64,000 bases of DNA from Glycine soja (Eukaryota; Streptophyta; Magnoliopsida; Fabales; Fabaceae): the NCBI RefSeq assembly GCF_004193775.1, contig NC_041016.1:40524522-40588521 (forward strand). Reading direction: 5' to 3'. Position 1 is the stretch's first letter. Each line of letters starts with the position of its first letter. This document shows positions 59,293 through 64,000 of the stretch, one piece after another. The notes under the pieces were generated by a model. That model worked only from the letters and a program-made list of their open reading frames with translations, did not search any database and had not been told where the DNA came from. Position numbers and translations under genes: made by a program.

Positions 59293-60783
59293 TGTTGGAT
59301 CAAGTGGCTTCGGAATAATTAAGAAAGGGGGGTGAATTAATTATTAATGTACCTTGACTAATTAAAACTTATCCTTCTTAATGTTACTAGATTCAATTAG
59401 GCTTTACTACTAAGTTATGTAACTTAAACAAAAGTAAAGCGTAAAAGTAAAGTGCACAGTGGAAATTAAAAAATGTAGGGAAGAAGAAGACAAACACAAG
59501 AATTTTATAGTGGTTTGGCAACAACCCGTGCCTACATCCAGTCCCAAAGCAACCACCGGTTCTTGAGATTTCTTTCAACCTTGTAAAATTCTTTACAAGC
59601 AAAGATCCACAAGGGATGCACCCTCCCTTGTTCTCTTTGAACAACCAAGTGGATGTACCCTCCACTTGAATTGATCCACAAGAGATGTACCCTCTCTTGT
59701 TCTCAGTTGCAACAACCCAAGTAGATGTACCCTCTACTTGTACCACAAAGGATTTACCCTCCAATGTGTTAAGACAAAGAATTCTTAGGCGGTTAGTCCT
59801 TTGAATCTTTGTAAGGGGAAACAAAAGATATCTTAGATGGTTAGTCCTTTGAAATCTTTTGTTTAAGGGAAAGGGAAGAATCAAAAGAATTCTCAGGCAG
59901 TTAGTCCTTTGAATTCTCTTGGAAAGAGAGAAGGGAGACACAAAAGAATTCAGGCGATTAATCCTTCATTCTTTTGGAAAAGGGATAAGAGATACACAAA
60001 AAGATTTCAGGCCATTAGTCCTTGTTGAATTCTTTTTTGCAAAGGGAGAAGAGAATGAAAGATGAGTAGGAAAGAATTGTAAAGGTTTAAAGGTTTCTCA
60101 AAAGTTGTTCAAGAAGTTGTTCAAAAAAGAAAATTGAATGCAAGTCAAGGTCTTGCTTTGATAGACTCTTCGTGTTTGGTCAAGAAAACCATTGAAAGAG
60201 TTATAACCTTGAGAAAATCATGTCAAGAGTTACATCTCTTGACCTTTTGTTCAAAACTTGTCACTGGTAATCGATTACACAATGCTTTTTATGAAAAGAT
60301 GTGACTTTTCTCAATTGAATTTGAATTTCAACATTCAGATACACTGGTAATCGATTACCAATATATTGTAATCGATTACACCATTTAAAAATCATTTGGA
60401 ACGTTGCAAATTCAGTTAAAGCTTTTTGAAATCAAATTTTAACACTGGTAATCGATTACCAGAGAGTAAATACTCTGGTAACTTAGAAAAATTTGAGAAA
60501 ACTCTTTTGTAAAACAAAATTGTGCTATGTTTGGTTTTTGAAAAATTCTTTTCAATACTTCCCTTGTGAAGTCTTGACTTGTTGCTTCTTGATTTCTTCT
60601 CTTGAATCTTGAATTCATCTTCTCTTGAATCTTGATTCTTCTTGATTTCCTCTAATGAATCTTGAAATTAATCTTGATCTTGAACTTGTTGACTTAATCT
60701 TGAAATCATTCTTTTGGGATTTTTGTCATCATCAAAACTACTTGATTTATACTTGATTCATCATCATGAAGCTTGCTTCTACA
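59293..60783 (-). mobile_element. solo Sirevirus-type LTR in the Athila gag/pol
   Basis: 1491 bp; the + strand reads TGTTGGATCAAGTGG to GCTTGCTTCTACA, the inverse of the LTR at 24130-25868. It is flanked by perfect ATATT copies at 59288-59292 and 60784-60788. It contains GTAATCGATTAC motifs (60267-60460) and a run of imperfect repeats, about 60 bases long, built on AATTC, GGTTAGTCCTT and AAGAGA (59770-60040). Confidence 0.93.
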
Positions 60784-60788
60784 ATATT

Positions 60789-61368
60789 TAAGAAGCTGGA
60801 GATCACCATTCCCTTTGGAGAGACCTTACAGCAGATGCCTCTGTATACAAAGTTTTTGAAGGACTTGCTCACGAAAGGCAAATACATCAACAATGAGAGC
60901 ATCGTGGTGGAAGGAAACTACATTGCTATGATCTAGAGGATTCTACCACAAAAATTCAAAGACCCAGGAAGTGTAACCATCTCATGCTATATTGGGGATG
61001 TGTCAGTGGGTAGAGCTCTTATTGATCTGGGGGCAAGCATCAACCTAATGCCCCCATCTATGTGCTGGAGAATCAGGAATTTGAGAATTGCTTCTACTAG
61101 GATGACGCTTCAGCTAGTAGACAACTCTATTACTAGACCATATGGTGTAGTTGAAGATGTCCTTGTTAAGGTTCACCAATTTACTTATTCAGTGGATTTT
61201 CTGATCATGGATATAGAAGAAGACTTTTATATTCCCCTAATACTGGGCCAACCATTCATGCTTACTGCAAAATGTGTTATGGACATAGGGAATGGAAACT
61301 TAGAAATGAGTGTGGAGGATCAGAAAGTCACCTTCAACCTATTCGAAGCAAAAAAAACATCCCAGTGA
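60789..61368 (+). pseudogene. Athila gag end and protease (element E)
   Basis: Continues from the gag at 59287: KKLEITIPFGETLQQMPLYT, KDPGSVTISCYIGD, then an open frame from 61000 (MSVGRALIDLGASINLMPPS, ITRPYGVVEDVLVKVHQF, IPLILGQPFMLTAKCVMDIG). ALIDLGAS is the protease motif of Athila elements (DLG in place of the usual DSG/DTG). A stop lies near 60934. Confidence 0.85.
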
Positions 61369-62341
61369 TAGTAAAACACGCTTCAAGGTGGAGGCAATAG
61401 AGCAAGAAGTCGATCTCGCTATGCATTACCTAACCATTCACTCCCCATTGGAGAAGGCCCTAATAAATGCTATTGATTGCTTAAAGTAAATCTGGTGCTG
61501 AACTGGGAGAAATGCCACTTTATGGTCAAGGAAGCAATAGTGTTAGGCCACAAGATCTCCGCTCGGGGGATAGAGGTGGACAAAGCAAAAATTGATGTCA
61601 TTGAAAAGCTACCTCCACTAGTCAATGTGAAAGGCATCAGGAGTTTCTTTGGACATGCAGGATTCTATCAGCGAATCATAAAGGACTTCTCCAAAATTAC
61701 TAGACCCTTGAGCAACTTGCTGAATAAAGATGCAATGCTTAAGCTTGATGAAGAATGTTTGACAACCTTTTAGACCCTAAAGAACAGTCTGGTATCTGCT
61801 CTGATAATAGTGGCATCTGATTGGAGTAAAGAATTTGAGCTCATGTGCGACACCAATGCTATGTAGTTGGTGCAGTTCTTGGGCAATACCGAGACAAGGT
61901 ATTCCACACTATTTATTATGCTAGCAAGGTCCTGAATGATGCACAACTAAATTATGAAACCATTGAGAAGGAGATGCTGGTCATAGTCTACGGATTAGAG
62001 AAGTTCAGATCATATTTGGTGGGGTCCAGAGTGGTTATCTTTATGATCATGCAACAATCAAATACCTTCTCAAAAAAGTAGATTCAAAGCCAAGGCTAAT
62101 CAGATGGGTCCTTCTGATTCAAGAGTATGATATAGTGATCAAAGATAAGAAGGGCTCCGAGAATGTTGGGGTTAACCACCTTTCTAGGTTAGCAAATGAA
62201 GAAATAACTCAAGAGGAGCAGGAAATCCGGGATGAATTTCCTGATGAATCCCTTTTACATGTGAATGAGAGACCTTGGTTTGCAAACATGGCCAACTACA
62301 GAGCTGCAGGTATTATTCCAAAGGATTTCAATTGGAATTAG
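61369..62341 (+). pseudogene. Athila reverse transcriptase (C-terminal part) and RNase H (element E)
   Basis: The RT catalytic half is gone: protease-linker sequence runs to about 61475 and then joins KVNLVLNWEKCHFMVKEAIV, GHKISARGIEVDKAKIDVIE and RSFFGHAGFYQRIIKDFSKI (61480-61700). RNase H follows (FELMCDTNAM, then [20 protein letters not shown], 61830-61975). The final DHLSRL-type region is at about 62150-62200. Stops occur at 61771 and 61864, and shifts near 61860 and 62040. Confidence 0.85.
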
Positions 62342-63566
62342 GGGAAGAAGTTTCTCCATCATGCTCATTTCTATGTCTGGGATGATCCCCATTTATTCAA
62401 GATTGGAGCAGATAATTTATTGAGAAGATGTGTCACCATGGAAGAAGCCAGAAGTATATTATGGCACTGTCACAATTCTCCTTGTGGCAGGCTTTAAGTG
62501 GGGATAGGACAACTGTTAAGGTGCTACAAGTTGGATTCATCTAGCCTTTTATCTTCAAGGATGCTCATGATCATGTGTTTCATTGTGATCAATGCCAGAG
62601 AACAAGGGACATTTCTCGGAGGAATGAGATGCCATTGCAACGCATCATGGAAGTAGAAGTCTTCAACTGTTGGGGCATTGATTTTGTGGGTCCTCTACCA
62701 TCCTCTTATGGGAATCAATACATCTTTGTTGTTGTTGATTATGTGTCTAAATAGGTAGAAGTTGTAACTGATCCAAAGAATGATGCCAAGACGATTATCA
62801 GGTTCCTAAAGAAAAATATTTTTTCCCATTTTGGAGTTCCTAGAATGCTAATCAGTGATGGAGGTTCACATTTTTGAAATGCACAATTACAAAAGATTTT
62901 AGGGCATTATCATGTCAGACATAAGGTAGCTTCACCTTCTCATCCTCAGAGAAATGGCCAGGCAGAAGTTTCTAATAGAGAGCTGAAGAGGATTTTAGAG
63001 AAGACAGTTTCTTCCTCAAGAAAAGATTGGCTACAAAGTTGAATAATGCATTATAGGCCTACAGGACTGCTTTCAAGACTTCCACTGGACTATCACCCTT
63101 TCAGATGGTCTATGGGAAAGTCTATCACTTGCCAGTAGAGATGGAGCATAGGGCTTACTGGGCCTTCAAATTTCTTAATTTTGATGAATCTTTGTCCGGT
63201 GAGAAGCAGAAGCTGTAGCTGTTGGAGCTAAAGGAGATGAGACTCAATGTCTATGAGTTTTCCAAAATTTATAAGCAGAAGATAAAGGTGTACCATGATC
63301 GAAAGCTGATAAAGAATAACTTTCATCCTAGGCAACAAGTATTGTTATTTAATTCCCAACTTAAGCTCTTCCCTGGTAAGCTCAAGTCTAAATGGTCAGG
63401 TCCATTCATAATCAAAGAAGTGAAGCCTTATGGGGCAGTGGAGCTAGTAGATCCTGCCTCAAGTGAACTTGAGAGAAGCTGGATTGTCAATGGTCAGCGA
63501 CTGAAAATCTACAATGGTGGCTATATTGAAAGACTAACCATCATCATCCACCTTCAACACCCATGA
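62342..63566 (+). pseudogene. Athila integrase, broken (element E)
   Basis: Zinc-binding region with WHCHNSPCG (about 62462) and FHCDQCQRTRD (about 62579). The catalytic core has NCWGIDFVGPLPSSYGNQYI (62670), a stop at about 62755, FGVPRMLISDGGSHF with a stop at 62875, and [20 protein letters not shown] (62940). Several stops and a frameshift follow (63040-63220). The C-terminus is open from 63222 (QKIKVYHDRKL, LFPGKLKSKWSGPFIIKEVK) to a stop at 63564. The pieces cover the usual integrase length but cannot make a protein. Confidence 0.85.
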
Positions 63567-64000
63567 AGGGGCCTTACGTCATGCTAGTGACGTTAAAGAA
63601 ATGCTTACTCGGAGACAACCCGAGATTTCTTCTATTTTCATATTTTTCATTAATTATTTTTGTTAATTTTTATTTTAATTAAAAATCCAAAAAAAAATGT
63701 TCACTGTGATTTTACAGGTGTATAAGGTAAGGATTAATGATTTTTGTCTTTCAAGAAGAAACTGTAGGCGCTAAGTGCACCATCCTGTGCTAAGGGCGAA
63801 CATCTTGATGACACGCTAAGCCCCAATCATCTCGCTAAGCGCTAGTAACAAATTTATGAGAAGGAAGACCGAAGGACTTAGTCCTTTGTGGGCTAAGCAC
63901 GCCGGGCTCACTAAGCGCAGACACCATTAATGCAACTGTAACTATAAAACTGCACGCTAAGCGTGACACTCACGCTAAGCGCGAGATTCATAACTACAGG
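63567..64000 (+). mobile_element. post-pol untranslated part of Athila element E
   Basis: Starts with the GTGACGTTAAAGAAATGC and GGAGACAACCCGAG phrases that also follow the protease of element A (2824-2860). It then enters a GCTAAGCG-motif cluster (63770-63990). The 3' LTR is outside the window. Confidence 0.75.

Overview
This is a plant nuclear window, almost certainly from a legume of the soybean group (Glycine). One intact gene sits in a small gene island inside a large nest of LTR retrotransposons. The organism call rests on a complete eight-exon calcium- and calmodulin-dependent protein kinase (CCaMK/DMI3) gene, on Ogre/Tat-type, Athila-type, Tekay/Del-like and Sirevirus-type LTR elements of the kind that fill soybean chromosomes, and on the absence of operons or bacterial signals. 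The genus is an inference; no search was run.

Left nest (1 to about 33,770). A deleted Athila-like element on the + strand (gag and protease, no RT/RNase H/integrase; 3' LTR 22441-23902) is interrupted by an Ogre-type LTR ending at 907 and by a 16,056-bp Ogre-type element on the minus strand (4250-20305). The Ogre element has 2115-bp LTRs that look almost identical, a perfect CCAGG target duplication, a primer-binding-site-like region and a polypurine tract. Inside it has only a decayed ORF1, a decayed gag, several tandem-repeat arrays and a solo copia LTR with its own target duplication; pol is missing. A minus-strand relative of the Athila-like element follows. It carries a Sirevirus-type copia element in its 3' LTR, and then come mixed chromovirus remnants.

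Middle (33,772 to about 42,990). A Ty3/gypsy element (Tekay/Del-like) has a 5' LTR of about 3.85 kb, excluding a nested solo Ogre LTR. Its gag-protease-RT-RNase H is nearly complete but carries a stop and frameshifts and is cut at the start of integrase. The LTR encodes a small acidic ORF of unknown function that is also present in a second, solo LTR at 53990-57691.

Gene island (about 42,990 to 50,900). The CCaMK gene occupies 44521-49058 on the minus strand and predicts 527 residues with kinase, autoinhibitory/calmodulin-binding and three EF-hand regions. MITE-like inverted-repeat elements lie downstream of it, in its introns and about 1.2 kb upstream.

Right nest (about 50,900 to 64,000). 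An internally deleted minus-strand chromovirus pol is followed by a decayed Athila element (+), with gag, protease, partial RT, RNase H and integrase. A solo gypsy LTR (53990-57691) and a solo Sirevirus-type LTR (59293-60783, TSD ATATT) are inserted in it.

No tRNA, rRNA, CRISPR or prokaryotic features were seen. Apart from CCaMK and possibly the LTR-embedded ORF, I see no ORF likely to be under selection.
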